NCBI RefSeq assembly: GCF_014650595.1
Contig: NZ_BMVG01000006.1
Span: 186,001 to 250,000 of the forward strand
From: Streptomyces alanosinicus
Lineage (GTDB): Bacteria; Actinomycetota; Actinomycetes; Streptomycetales; Streptomycetaceae
Length of the DNA: 64,000 nt
Reading direction: 5' to 3'
The notes under the pieces are model-generated. The model was not told where the DNA came from and did not search any database. It saw nothing but the letters and a program-made list of their open reading frames with translations. Made by a program: the position numbers and the translations under genes. Position 1 is the stretch's first letter. The number at the start of each line of letters is the position of its first letter. Of the stretch, positions 39,781 through 48,862 are shown in pieces.

Positions 39781-40812
39781 ATGGCGCTCACGCTCTACGT
39801 CGACACCGCGCGCTGGCGGGCGCACCACAAGCACGTGCACGAGCAGTTCCCGGGCCTTGTCCCGGTCTGCAAGGGCAACGGCTACGGCTTCGGGCACGAA
39901 CGGCTGTCGGAGGAGGCCACGCGGCTCGGCGCGGACCTGCTCGCGGTCGGCACGACCTACGAGGCCGCACGCATCAAGGACTTCTTCGGCGGTGACCTGC
40001 TGGTGCTGACGCCGTACCGGCGCGGCGAGGAGCCCGTACCGCTGCCCGACCGGGTGGTGCGCTCGGTGTCGTCGATCGACGGCGTGTACGGCCTCGTCGG
40101 CGCGCGGGTGGTCATCGAGGTGATGTCCTCGATGAAGCGCCACGGCATCAGCGAGCAGGACCTGCCCCAGCTGCACCAGGCCATAGAGAATGTCCGGCTG
40201 GAGGGCTTCGCCATCCATCTGCCGCTGGACCGCACCGACGGCTCGGACGCCGTCGAGGAGGTCATCGGCTGGATGGACCGGCTGCGCGCGGCCCGGCTGC
40301 CGCTGCACACGATGTTCGTCAGCCATCTCAAGGCCGATGAACTCGCCCGCCTCCAGCAGCAGTTCCCGCAGACCCGGTTCCGCGCCCGCATCGGTACGCG
40401 GCTGTGGCTGGGGGACCACGAGGCCACCGAGTACCGCGGTGCCGTCCTGGACGTCACGCGCGTGTCCAAGGGCGACCGGTTCGGCTACCGGCAGCAGAAG
40501 GCGGCCTCGGACGGCTTCCTGGTGGTCGTGGCGGGCGGAACGTCCCACGGGGTGGGCCTGGAGGCCCCGAAGGCCCTGCACGGCGTCATGCCGCGCGCCA
40601 AGGGCGTCGCACGGGCCGGCCTCGCCACGGTCAACCGGAACCTTTCTCCGTTCGTCTGGGGCGGCAAGCAGCGCTGGTTCGCCGAGCCGCCGCACATGCA
40701 GGTGTCGATCCTGTTCGTCCCATCGGACGCCCCGGAGCCGAAGGTCGGCGACGAACTGGTGGCCCATCTGCGGCACACCACCACGCAGTTCGACCGGCTC
40801 ATGGACCGCTGA
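39781..40812 (+). CDS. Alanine-racemase-fold PLP protein with altered catalytic region
   Basis: The 343-residue protein has an N-terminal TIM barrel with VCKGNGYGFGH, whose Lys (about 31) should bind PLP, and RIGTRLWLGD like the RPGIxLYG motif of Alr. The C-terminal barrel reads TRVSKGDRFGYRQQKAASDGFLVVVAGGTSHGVGL. Where Alr has GYADG with the catalytic Tyr, this has GTSHG. It may therefore be a non-racemase relative. It lies directly after femX and near a PBP, pointing to a cell-wall role. ATG 39781 is the start. Confidence 0.8.
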   Translation: MALTLYVDTARWRAHHKHVHEQFPGLVPVCKGNGYGFGHERLSEEATRLGADLLAVGTTYEAARIKDFFGGDLLVLTPYRRGEEPVPLPDRVVRSVSSIDGVYGLVGARVVIEVMSSMKRHGISEQDLPQLHQAIENVRLEGFAIHLPLDRTDGSDAVEEVIGWMDRLRAARLPLHTMFVSHLKADELARLQQQFPQTRFRARIGTRLWLGDHEATEYRGAVLDVTRVSKGDRFGYRQQKAASDGFLVVVAGGTSHGVGLEAPKALHGVMPRAKGVARAGLATVNRNLSPFVWGGKQRWFAEPPHMQVSILFVPSDAPEPKVGDELVAHLRHTTTQFDRLMDR

Positions 40813-40850
40813 GTCCGGCCCAGGACAGGCTGAGTCCCGCCCAGGACAGC
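40809..40850. repeat. Two tandem 21-bp repeats across the stop of the racemase-fold gene
   Basis: The units are 40809-40829 (CTGAGTCCGGCCCAGGACAG + G) and 40830-40850, with two differences. The first includes the TGA stop codon. The repeat probably arose by duplication of the gene end. Confidence 0.75.
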
Positions 40851-40852
40851 GA

Positions 40853-40887
40853 GAAGGCCGTACACGCATCGCTCGTGTACGGCCTTC
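40853..40887. terminator. Hairpin between converging racemase-fold and GT87 genes
   Basis: Perfect 14-bp arms GAAGGCCGTACACG and CGTGTACGGCCTTC flank a seven-base loop. Confidence 0.88.
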
Positions 40888-40914
40888 GGCATGACCTTCC
40901 GACAGAGTGTTCGC

Positions 40915-42447
40915 TCAGAGCGAACGCCCCTCGGGGGAGGGCGGGACCGGCCGGCCCCAGTCCACCTGAGGCGCTTCGGCGTGGGCGGCGTGCCGCGGCG
41001 GATGCGCTGCCGCGCCGAGCACAAAGACGTCCGGCGCACCGTCGAGCACCCCGCCCGAAGGGTCGTCGTCGCCCGACCGGCGCACCACGTCCCGCTCCGG
41101 CATGAGGATGTCCCGCACGACGACCACGCACAGATACAGCGTGCCCACCAGGTGCAGCACGATGGACCATTGATAGCCGTGCGTCGGCAGGCCCTTGTGG
41201 GCGTCTCCGCTGGTCGTGTAGGCGAGGTACATCCAGATGCCCAGGAAGTACGCCACCTCGCAGGCCTGCCAGATCAGGAAGTCCCGCCACTTGGGCCGGG
41301 CAAGGGCCGCGAGCGGCACCAGCCACAGGACGTACTGCGGGGAGTAGACCTTGTTGGTGAGGATGAAGGCCGCCACGATCAGGAAGGCCAGCTGGGCGAA
41401 GCGCGGCCGGCGCGGGGCGGTGAACGTCAGAGTGGCGATGCCGAGGAAGCTCAGCACCACCAGCACCATGGCGGCGGTGTTCACAAAGCCGGTGCTGGGC
41501 GGGTTGTCGGAGTTCTGTGCCCACACCAGCCAGAACGAGCCGAAGTCGACGCCCCGCTCCTGGCTGAACGTATAGAACTTCGACCAGCCCTGGAAGGCGA
41601 AGAACATCACCGGCGCGTTGACCAGGAACCAGGCGATCGCCGTACCGGCCACGGCCTGGGCGTACTCCCGCCACTTGCCGGCCCGCCAGCACAGCACGAG
41701 CAGCGGGGCGAGCAGGAACACGGGATAGAGCTTGGCGGCCGTGGCGAGGCCCAGGAGGACGCCGAAGGCGACGGGACGACTCCGGGACCACATCAGCATC
41801 GCGGCGGCCGTGAGCGCCACGGCCAGCAGGTCCCAGTTGATGGTCGCGGTGAGCACGAAGGCGGGAGCCAGTGCGACCAGCAGGCCGTCCCAGGGGCGCC
41901 GGCGGTGGGTGCGGGCCACGCAGACGGCGATGACGGCCGCGCACACCATCAGCATTCCGGCGTTGACGAACCAGTACCACTGCTCCTGGTGCTGGATGGA
42001 GCCGCTGTGCGGGGTCATCCAGGACGCCACCTCCATGAACACTCCGGTCAGCACCGGGTATTCGAGGTAGTCCATGTCGCCCGTGAGCTTGTCGAAGTAC
42101 GGCACGAGATGATCGGCGAACCCACGGCCCTGGTAGAGGTGCGGGATGTCCGAGTAGCAGGCATGCGTGTACTGACTGCTCGCGCCGAAGAACCAGGCGC
42201 TGTTGTAGCAGGGTGCCTTCTGGACCAGGCCGAGGGCGAACATGCCGATCGCCACGAGCGCGACGACCCTGACCGGGGTCCACCAGGAGGTCCCCAGCAG
42301 GGCGCGCCGCCCGAGGGGACCGCCGATCAGCTCACTGCCGGCCTTGGCGATCTCGTCCTCGCTGGTCGGGCGCACCGGTTCTGCCGTGGTGGGCCGCACG
42401 GGCTCGGGCTCGTGCATGCTCGCGGGCGTCGTCTCTGCACTGGGCAT
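40915..42447 (-). CDS. GT87-family polyprenol-linked glycosyltransferase (mannosyltransferase-like)
   Basis: The 510-residue integral membrane enzyme resembles mycobacterial PimE-type alpha-mannosyltransferases. Conserved acidic residues lie in the first loop (GDMDYLEYPVLTGVFMEVASWM), with multiple helices (about ten) and the late YSPQYVLWLVPLAALARPKW motif. It probably uses polyprenyl-phosphate sugars outside the membrane. The charged N-terminal 60 residues contain a repeated EPVRPTTAEPVRPT. ATG 42447 was chosen on AGGA spacing. It is downstream of the PBP gene, past a terminator and parS. Confidence 0.82.
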   Translation of the reverse strand: MPSAETTPASMHEPEPVRPTTAEPVRPTSEDEIAKAGSELIGGPLGRRALLGTSWWTPVRVVALVAIGMFALGLVQKAPCYNSAWFFGASSQYTHACYSDIPHLYQGRGFADHLVPYFDKLTGDMDYLEYPVLTGVFMEVASWMTPHSGSIQHQEQWYWFVNAGMLMVCAAVIAVCVARTHRRRPWDGLLVALAPAFVLTATINWDLLAVALTAAAMLMWSRSRPVAFGVLLGLATAAKLYPVFLLAPLLVLCWRAGKWREYAQAVAGTAIAWFLVNAPVMFFAFQGWSKFYTFSQERGVDFGSFWLVWAQNSDNPPSTGFVNTAAMVLVVLSFLGIATLTFTAPRRPRFAQLAFLIVAAFILTNKVYSPQYVLWLVPLAALARPKWRDFLIWQACEVAYFLGIWMYLAYTTSGDAHKGLPTHGYQWSIVLHLVGTLYLCVVVVRDILMPERDVVRRSGDDDPSGGVLDGAPDVFVLGAAAHPPRHAAHAEAPQVDWGRPVPPSPEGRSL

Positions 42448-42485
42448 GGGCCACATCCTGCCGTACCTGTCTAGCAAAACGCCGA

Positions 42486-42517
42486 GGGCCGCCGCACCTG
42501 GTGGGGTGCGGCGGCCC
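42486..42517. terminator. Hairpin between the PBP and GT87 genes
   Basis: The arms GGGCCGCCGCACC and GGTGCGGCGGCCC (with flanking bases) pair almost perfectly over a short TGGTG loop. The parS at 42520 abuts it. Confidence 0.8.
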
Positions 42518-42519
42518 AT

Positions 42520-42533
42520 GTTTCACGTGAAAC
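42520..42533. promoter_or_regulatory. parS: parS site downstream of the PBP gene
   Basis: A perfect GTTTCACGTGAAAC lies next to the terminator at 42486-42517. Confidence 0.92.
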
Positions 42534-42577
42534 ACCCTCGGTGGACGAAATGGTCGCCAACCGGTCAGGGGCGGCGG

Positions 42578-45307
42578 CTAACCGTTCTGGCCTCCGAAGA
42601 TGCCTCCGTTGCCGTTGCCACGGGTGCTACCGCCGGCCCCGGTCGTATCCGTGACGGTCGGCGTCGGAGTGGTGCCTCCGTCGGTACCGCCTGTGTCATT
42701 GCCGCCGTTGCCGTTGCCGCCGTTGCCGTTGCAGGGGTTGCCCCAGCTCCACTGGCAGGTATCGCTTGACGACGGCGACGGAGACGAGGACGTCTGGCTG
42801 GGCGACGGGCTCGGCGACGGACTCTGCGTCTGACTCGGGGTGGCCGACGGGGTCGGCGTCGGGCTCGGGTCGGCGTTGATCACCGTGCCGATGGGTTCCG
42901 GCGCCGGGAACGGCGTGGCCGGCTGGCCCTGCAGCGCCTGGAACATGTAGTCGTGCCAGATCTCGGCCGGGAACGAGGCACCGTGGATCTTCTCCTGGCC
43001 ACCTGTTCCGTACATCTCCAGGAATTTCCGCGCCTTGTTGTTCGCGTTGTCGTCCAGGCGGAACATGCTGATCGCGGTGGACAGCTGCGGGGTGTACCCG
43101 ACGAACCAGGCGGACTTGTTCCCGTCGGTGGTACCGGTCTTGCCCGCCACGTCGCGGCCCGGAAGCTGGGCGTTGGTGCCGGTACCCTTGTCGACCACTG
43201 TCTTGAGAACGTCGGTGACGTTGTTCGCCACCGCCGGGGTGAAGGCGTCCTTGGCCTGCGTCTTGTGCCTGTAGAGCAGTCCGTCCTTGTTCTCGACCCT
43301 GTCGACCGAGTACGGATCGTTCTGCTTGCCACTCGCCGCGAAAGTGGCATAGGCGCCGGCCATGCGGATCGCGCTCGGGTCGGACGTACCGATCGAGAAC
43401 GACGGGTAGTTCGAGCTGGCGAGGCTGCCCTCCAGGATGCCCGCGGACAGTGCGGACTCCTTGACCTTGTCGAGGCCGACATCCATGCCCAGCTGGACGT
43501 ACGCGGAGTTGACCGAGTACTGCATGGCCTGGCGCAGGTCGATCTTGTAGTTGGGCGGGGAGCCCGTGGACTCACCGCCGTCGTTGGTCTGAAGCCACTC
43601 CTTGCCGTCCTTGTCCGTCCAGACCGTGTGGTCGTACTTCCTGATCTTGAGCTTGTTCTGTCCGCTGTACAGGCTCTTGGGGGAGATCTGCGTGCGCGCG
43701 TCCTGGGGCTGCGACTCGGGGCCGTCCGGGTTCCGCACGCCCCACTGCATCGCCGAGGCCAGCACGAACGGCTTGAACGTCGATCCCACCTGGGCGCCGG
43801 TCGAGTCGGCGTTGTCGGTGAAGTGCTTGGTCGCGTCATCACCGCCGTAGATGGCCTTGATGGCGCCCGAGGTCGGATCCACCGAGGCGCCGCCGAACTG
43901 AACGTAGGTGTCCGTCTTCGGCCGCAGCTTCTCCTTGATGTTCGCCTTCTGGACCTTCTTCACCGCGGACTCGAGCTGCTGGACCTTCTTCTTGTCGAAG
44001 GTCGTGTAGATCCGGTAGCCGCCCTTCTGCAGATCGGTCGCGGTGATGTGGGTCTTGTCGCTGTTGTTGATCAGGTAGGACTTGGCGAGGTCGACCAGAT
44101 AACCGATCTGGCCGCTGAGCCGGCTGTTCGCCCTGGGGTTCTGCACCTTCGGCAGGGTGGTGTACCCGGCCCGCTTGGCTGCGCTCAGATGGCCGTACTT
44201 GACCATCTTGTCGAGCGTGTCCTGCATCTGCGCCAGAGCCCGCCTGCGGTTGGCCTCGGGCGTGGCGTTCGGATCGATGGAGGTGGCGCCCGCCGGGTCG
44301 TAGTACGTGGCGCCCTTCAGCATCGCCGACAGGAACGCGCACTCGCCGGGATCCAGGTCGACGGCCCGCTTGTTGAAGTACGCGTGCGCCGCGGCTTCGA
44401 TCCCGTAGGCCCCACGGCCGTAGTACGCCGAGTTCAGGTAGCCCGCCAGGATGTCGTCCTTCTTGACGGTGGCGCCCACCTTCATGGAGATGAAGATCTC
44501 CTTGAACTTACGGGTGACCGTCTGCGACTGGTCGTCCAGTCGCGCGTTCTTCACGTACTGCTGGGTGATGGTGGAACCACCCTGCGTCTGGCCGCCCGTG
44601 GCCATGTTGAAGATCGCTCGGGCGATGCCCGTGGGGTCGACACCGCTGTCGGTGTAGAAGGTCTTGTTCTCCTGCGAGATCACCGCCCAGCGCATCGCCT
44701 CGGGGATCTCCGCGAGGTTGACGATCTGGCGGTTCGCCTCGCCGCCGGTGGCGACCATCTGCGAGCCGTCGGACCAGTAGTAGACGTTGTTCTGCGCTGT
44801 TGCGGTGTCCGCCACGTTCGGCACGCTCACCATGGCGTACCCGATGCCCGCCACCGCCACCAGGCTGCCGATGAAACCGACGAACAGGCCGGTCACGAGT
44901 TTCCATGACGGGACCCAGCGCCGCCAGCCGAACTTCTCGGACCTGGGATAGTCGATGAACCGCTTCTTGCCGGGTGCCGTCGACGCACGACCCCTGCCGC
45001 GCCCGGGACCGGACGGGCCGCCGGGGCCACCACGCCGGCCGGACGGGCCCGCGTTCTCTGCGCCTCTGCGGCGGCCGCCTCTCTGTGACGCCCGGCGGGC
45101 CTCTGCACGGCCGCCGTAGGGACGCTCCTCACCTCCGGGACCGCTGGAGTCCGGCCCTTGGGAACTGGACCCATAGGAGTCGGTTGGGGACCCGGTGGCG
45201 CCTCGCGGTGCCGCGCGGCGACCGGGGGACGAACCGGATTGGCCGCGTCGGGCCGCGGCACGTCCGCCTCCCTGCGGCTGCGGCGGTTTGCGACGGTGCT
45301 CGCTCAT
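42578..45307 (-). CDS. Class A penicillin-binding protein (glycosyltransferase plus transpeptidase)
   Basis: This 909-residue bifunctional peptidoglycan synthase is anchored by one helix (LVTGLFVGFIGSLVAVAGIGYAMV, about 135-160) after a basic Arg/Gly/Ser cytoplasmic tail. The GT51 domain has ISQENKTFYTDSGVDP and GGSTITQQYVKNARL. The transpeptidase has the catalytic Ser in GSTFKP (about 507), SVNSAY (SXN, about 596) and KTGTT (about 721). The C-terminal ~100 residues are a wall-exposed tail of Pro/Thr/Ser repeats, a CQWSWGNPC pair of cysteines and Asn/Gly repeats. ATG 45307 follows GAGGAG. Confidence 0.95.
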   Translation of the reverse strand: MSEHRRKPPQPQGGGRAAARRGQSGSSPGRRAAPRGATGSPTDSYGSSSQGPDSSGPGGEERPYGGRAEARRASQRGGRRRGAENAGPSGRRGGPGGPSGPGRGRGRASTAPGKKRFIDYPRSEKFGWRRWVPSWKLVTGLFVGFIGSLVAVAGIGYAMVSVPNVADTATAQNNVYYWSDGSQMVATGGEANRQIVNLAEIPEAMRWAVISQENKTFYTDSGVDPTGIARAIFNMATGGQTQGGSTITQQYVKNARLDDQSQTVTRKFKEIFISMKVGATVKKDDILAGYLNSAYYGRGAYGIEAAAHAYFNKRAVDLDPGECAFLSAMLKGATYYDPAGATSIDPNATPEANRRRALAQMQDTLDKMVKYGHLSAAKRAGYTTLPKVQNPRANSRLSGQIGYLVDLAKSYLINNSDKTHITATDLQKGGYRIYTTFDKKKVQQLESAVKKVQKANIKEKLRPKTDTYVQFGGASVDPTSGAIKAIYGGDDATKHFTDNADSTGAQVGSTFKPFVLASAMQWGVRNPDGPESQPQDARTQISPKSLYSGQNKLKIRKYDHTVWTDKDGKEWLQTNDGGESTGSPPNYKIDLRQAMQYSVNSAYVQLGMDVGLDKVKESALSAGILEGSLASSNYPSFSIGTSDPSAIRMAGAYATFAASGKQNDPYSVDRVENKDGLLYRHKTQAKDAFTPAVANNVTDVLKTVVDKGTGTNAQLPGRDVAGKTGTTDGNKSAWFVGYTPQLSTAISMFRLDDNANNKARKFLEMYGTGGQEKIHGASFPAEIWHDYMFQALQGQPATPFPAPEPIGTVINADPSPTPTPSATPSQTQSPSPSPSPSQTSSSPSPSSSDTCQWSWGNPCNGNGGNGNGGNDTGGTDGGTTPTPTVTDTTGAGGSTRGNGNGGIFGGQNG

Positions 45308-45577
45308 CGAACGATTACTCCTCGGGCAGGCGCACCCGTGCGCGCCTGGAACGGCGGCTGTTTTCCGGTCCCCCCGAAGTACGGATGTGGTCGGTGCTGC
45401 ATTCACCCGTACTGCACCGGGGACGACGACGCCCCCGAGGCGTCACTTGGTTCCCGGTGGTCTGCATGCCGCACAGACTACGCACCGCCAAAACCCGCCG
45501 AGCCCAGAAGTTCACCCCAAAACAGGCAACTTGCATCGTATGAATCGGTGATGTGACCCCGTTCACCACAGTCCCTC

Positions 45578-45606
45578 TTGTCGCCTGCGCAAGGCCGTTC
45601 TATCGT
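45578..45606 (+). promoter_or_regulatory. Promoter of the padR-type gene
   Basis: A -35 TTGTCG and -10 TATCGT are separated by 17 bases, a housekeeping sigma pattern. The expected transcription start near 45613 lies inside the 23-bp palindrome. Confidence 0.6.
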
Positions 45607-45608
45607 CG

Positions 45609-45631
45609 TGATGTATCGAGTCGATACATCA
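45609..45631. promoter_or_regulatory. 23-bp perfect palindrome, probable PadR operator
   Basis: TGATGTATCGA-G-TCGATACATCA is perfectly symmetrical about 45620. It contains ATGT...ACAT half-sites as in known PadR operators, and covers the predicted start of transcription, which fits autorepression. Confidence 0.75.
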
Positions 45632-45703
45632 GCGCGAGATAAAGATGCTGAGAAGCACTGCGAGACCCGCGGGAGCGACCAGCGGGACCGAGAGGAGGCG
45701 ACG

Positions 45704-46378
45704 ATGAGCCGACGTTCCGGCATCCTCGAGTTCGCCGTGCTCGGCCTGCTGCGAGAGTCCCCGATGCACGGCTATGAGCTGCGCAAACGACTCAATACGT
45801 CCCTGGGTGTGTTCCGGGCCTTCAGCTACGGGACCCTCTACCCCTGCCTCAAGACGCTGGTCGCCAACGGCTGGTTGATCGAGGAACCGGGCAGCACTCA
45901 CGAGGACGCCGCTCCCCTCGCCGGACGCCGAGCGAAGATCGTGTACCGATTGACGGCAGAAGGTAAGGAGCACTTCGAGCAGCTGCTCTCGCAGACGGGT
46001 CCCGACGCGTACGAGGACGAACACTTCGCCGCACGCTTCGCCTTCTTCGGGCAGACGTCACGCGATGTGCGCATGCGTGTACTGGAGGGCCGGCGCAGCC
46101 GGCTGGAGGAGCGCCTGGAGAAGATGCGCGCCTCCCTGGCACGCACGCGGGAGCGCCTCGACGACTACACACTTGAGCTCCAGCGCCACGGGATGGAGTC
46201 CGTGGAGCGCGAAGTGCGCTGGCTGAACGAGCTCATCGAGAGCGAGCGGGCCGGACGGGACCTGAAGGGTTCCGCTTCCGGGGGGTCCGCTCCGGACACC
46301 ACCACTGGATCGACGGGCGGCCTGCCCCGTACCGGAGACACCTCCGGTACGGATACGCCCGGCGACACCGCCACGTGA
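45704..46378 (+). CDS. PadR-family transcriptional regulator
   Basis: The 224-residue protein has an N-terminal winged helix, ILEFAVLGLLRESPMHGYELRKRL and FSYGTLYPCLKTLVANGWLIEE, and a C-terminal helical dimerisation domain with RRSRLEERLEKMRASLARTRERLDDYTLEL (coiled-coil), ending in a disordered Gly/Thr/Ser tail. ATG 45704 follows GAGAGGAGG. The ino1 ATG is 45 bp downstream on the same strand, and the pair is probably co-transcribed and controlled by the palindrome upstream. Confidence 0.92.
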   Translation: MSRRSGILEFAVLGLLRESPMHGYELRKRLNTSLGVFRAFSYGTLYPCLKTLVANGWLIEEPGSTHEDAAPLAGRRAKIVYRLTAEGKEHFEQLLSQTGPDAYEDEHFAARFAFFGQTSRDVRMRVLEGRRSRLEERLEKMRASLARTRERLDDYTLELQRHGMESVEREVRWLNELIESERAGRDLKGSASGGSAPDTTTGSTGGLPRTGDTSGTDTPGDTAT

Positions 46379-46422
46379 GTCCCACCTCAGGGCCTCACTC
46401 GTACACACAGGGAGCAACCGGA

Positions 46423-47505
46423 ATGGGTTCGGTTCGCGTAGCCGTCGTCGGCGTGGGCAACTGCGCCGCGTCGCTGGTGCAGGGAGTCGAGTACTACAAG
46501 GACGCCGACCCGGCGTCCAAGGTGCCCGGCCTGATGCATGTGCAGTTCGGTGACTACCACGTGCGCGACATCGAGTTCGTCGCCGCGTTCGACGTCGACG
46601 CCAAGAAGGTCGGCCTCGACCTCGCGGACGCGATCGGCGCCTCCGAGAACAACACCATCAAGATCTGCGACGTGCCCACCTCCGGTGTCACCGTCCAGCG
46701 CGGCCACACCCTCGACGGCCTCGGCAAGTACTACCGCGAGACCATCGAGGAGTCCGACGCCGAGCCGGTCGACGTCGTTCAGGTCCTGAAGGACAAGCAG
46801 GTCGACGTTCTCGTCTGCTACCTGCCGGTCGGTTCCGAGGACGCGGCGAAGTTCTACGCCCAGTGCGCCATCGACGCCAAGGTCGCCTTCGTCAACGCCC
46901 TCCCGGTCTTCATCGCCGGCACCAAGGAGTGGGCGGACAAGTTCACCGAGGCCGGTGTGCCGATCGTCGGTGACGACATCAAGTCCCAGGTCGGCGCCAC
47001 CATCACGCACCGCGTCATGGCGAAGCTGTTCGAGGACCGCGGTGTCATCCTGGACCGCACGATGCAGCTGAACGTCGGCGGCAACATGGACTTCAAGAAC
47101 ATGCTGGAGCGCGACCGCCTGGAGTCCAAGAAGATCTCCAAGACACAGGCCGTCACCTCCCAGATCCCCGACCGGGACCTCGGCGAGAAGAACGTCCACA
47201 TCGGCCCGTCCGACTACGTGGCCTGGCTGGACGACCGCAAGTGGGCCTACGTCCGCCTCGAGGGCCGCGCCTTCGGTGACGTCCCGCTGAACCTGGAGTA
47301 CAAGCTCGAGGTCTGGGACTCCCCGAACTCCGCGGGTGTCATCATCGACGCCCTGCGCGCCGCGAAGATCGCCAAGGACCGCGGCATCGGCGGCCCGATC
47401 CTGTCGGCGTCGTCCTACTTCATGAAGTCCCCGCCGGTTCAGTACTTCGACGACGAGGCCCGCGAGAACGTCGAGAAGTTCATCCGCGGTGACGTCGAGC
47501 GCTAG
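46423..47505 (+). CDS. ino1: Inositol-3-phosphate synthase (actinobacterial type)
   Basis: The 360-residue enzyme turns glucose-6-phosphate into myo-inositol-3-phosphate, precursor of phosphatidylinositol and mycothiol. The N-terminal VRVAVVGVGNCAASLVQGVEYY is the NAD-binding region; GDDIKSQVGATITHR and DRTMQLNVGGNMDFKNML are conserved active-site segments. The size matches M. tuberculosis Ino1. AGGGAGC precedes the ATG. It follows padR and ends in a strong hairpin (47544-47577). Confidence 0.95.
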   Translation: MGSVRVAVVGVGNCAASLVQGVEYYKDADPASKVPGLMHVQFGDYHVRDIEFVAAFDVDAKKVGLDLADAIGASENNTIKICDVPTSGVTVQRGHTLDGLGKYYRETIEESDAEPVDVVQVLKDKQVDVLVCYLPVGSEDAAKFYAQCAIDAKVAFVNALPVFIAGTKEWADKFTEAGVPIVGDDIKSQVGATITHRVMAKLFEDRGVILDRTMQLNVGGNMDFKNMLERDRLESKKISKTQAVTSQIPDRDLGEKNVHIGPSDYVAWLDDRKWAYVRLEGRAFGDVPLNLEYKLEVWDSPNSAGVIIDALRAAKIAKDRGIGGPILSASSYFMKSPPVQYFDDEARENVEKFIRGDVER

Positions 47506-47543
47506 CTCGACACAGCGCACGAGAACGCTCCTGCCAGGGCTGT

Positions 47544-47577
47544 GAAGGTCCCCGGGTCCACTGACCCGGGGACCTTC
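47544..47577 (+). terminator. Terminator after ino1
   Basis: The arms GAAGGTCCCCGGGTC and GACCCGGGGACCTTC pair perfectly around a CACT loop, 38 bp past the ino1 stop codon. Confidence 0.88.
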
Positions 47578-47599
47578 CGCATATGTGAGGCTGTGCCCC

Positions 47600-48862
47600 A
47601 TGCCCGTCGTCCGTGACCTGCACGTCCTGCTGCGCCTGCGGTACTTCCGACGCCTGCTGTACGTCCGTCTCCTGTCCCAGGGCGCCGACGGCGTCTACCA
47701 GGTCGCGCTCGCCGCGTACGTCGTCTTCTCCCCGGAGAAGCAGACCTCGGCCACCGCCGTCGCCTCGGCGATGGCGGTCCTGCTGCTCCCCTACTCCCTG
47801 GTCGGCCCGTTCGCGGGCGTCCTGCTGGACCGCTGGCGACGCCGGCAGGTCTTCGTGTACGGCAATCTGCTGCGCGCTCTGCTGGCGTCGGCGACGGCCG
47901 TGCTGATCCTCACCCCTGTCCCGGACTGGCTCTTCTACGTCTCCGCGCTGTGCGTCACCGCCGTCAACCGTTTCGTCCTCGCGGGCCTGTCCGCCTCGCT
48001 CCCGCGCGTGGTCGACAACGAGCGCCTCGTGATGGCCAACTCCCTCTCGCCGACCGCCGGTACGCTCGCCGCGGCCGCGGGCGGCGGCCTCGCCTTCGTC
48101 GTACGGCTGGTGGCGTCGGATTCCGACGCCGCGGTGGTCCTGCTGGGCGCCGTCCTGTACCTGTGCGCGGCGCTCGCGTCCCTGAGCTTCGCGCCGGGGC
48201 AGTTGGGGCCGGACGCCGCGTTGGTCCAGCCCCGCCTGGCGACGGCGCTCACCGGCACTGCCCGCGACCTGGCGGCAGCCGTACGCCATCTCGTCGGCCC
48301 GAAACGCCGGGAGGCCGCCTGGGCGCTCGTCACGATGACGCTGATGCGGTTCTGCTACGGCGCCCTGCTGGTCATGCTGCTGATGCTGTGCCGCTATGCC
48401 TTCGCCTCTAATCCGGACGACGGACTGCGCCTGCTGGGGCTGGCGTTGGGTACCTCGGCCGCCGGGTTCTTCGCGGCGGCCGTGGTGACGCCCTGGGCCG
48501 CGGGGCGGCTCGGCCCGGGCCGCTGGATCGTCGTGTGCGCCATGGCAGCCGCGGTCCTGGAACTCGCCCTCGTGCTCCCCTTCGCCGTCGGCCCCATGCT
48601 GGTCGCGACCTTCGTCCTGGGGCTGACCACCCAGGGAGCGAAGATCGCGACCGACACGGTTGTGCAGTCTTCGGTCGACGACGGATTCCGTGGGCGCGTC
48701 TTCTCCGTCTACGACGTGCTGTTCAACATCGCTTTCGTCGGCGCCGCAGCAGTAGCCGCCCTGATACTGCCGCCTGACGGCCGCTCAGTCACGCTGGTCG
48801 TCACCGTCGCCGTCATCTACGGAGCGGTTGCTGGGGCTATGGCCCGCTTTGAACACCGCTGA
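47600..48862 (+). CDS. MFS transporter
   Basis: The 420-residue protein has twelve predicted helices. YFRRLLYVRLLSQGADGVYQVALAAYV opens helix 1, and AGVLLDRWRRRQVFVYGNLLRALLA is the helix 2-3 motif A. An insert between helices 6 and 7 is short. It is of the MFS group with non-specific efflux-type relatives (MFS_3-like). The substrate is unknown. ATG 47600 was chosen; GTG 47585 is an option. Confidence 0.85.
   Translation: MPVVRDLHVLLRLRYFRRLLYVRLLSQGADGVYQVALAAYVVFSPEKQTSATAVASAMAVLLLPYSLVGPFAGVLLDRWRRRQVFVYGNLLRALLASATAVLILTPVPDWLFYVSALCVTAVNRFVLAGLSASLPRVVDNERLVMANSLSPTAGTLAAAAGGGLAFVVRLVASDSDAAVVLLGAVLYLCAALASLSFAPGQLGPDAALVQPRLATALTGTARDLAAAVRHLVGPKRREAAWALVTMTLMRFCYGALLVMLLMLCRYAFASNPDDGLRLLGLALGTSAAGFFAAAVVTPWAAGRLGPGRWIVVCAMAAAVLELALVLPFAVGPMLVATFVLGLTTQGAKIATDTVVQSSVDDGFRGRVFSVYDVLFNIAFVGAAAVAALILPPDGRSVTLVVTVAVIYGAVAGAMARFEHR

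Larger units (their letters stand above)
45308..45703. other. 396-bp gap between divergent PBP and PadR genes
   Basis: The left 250 bp show no gene and no clear motif beyond short direct words; the PBP promoter must lie here. The right end holds the PadR promoter (TTGTCG 45578-45583, 17-bp spacer, TATCGT 45601-45606) and the palindrome listed separately. A longer PadR frame starts at 45578 but overlaps these signals. Confidence 0.5.
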
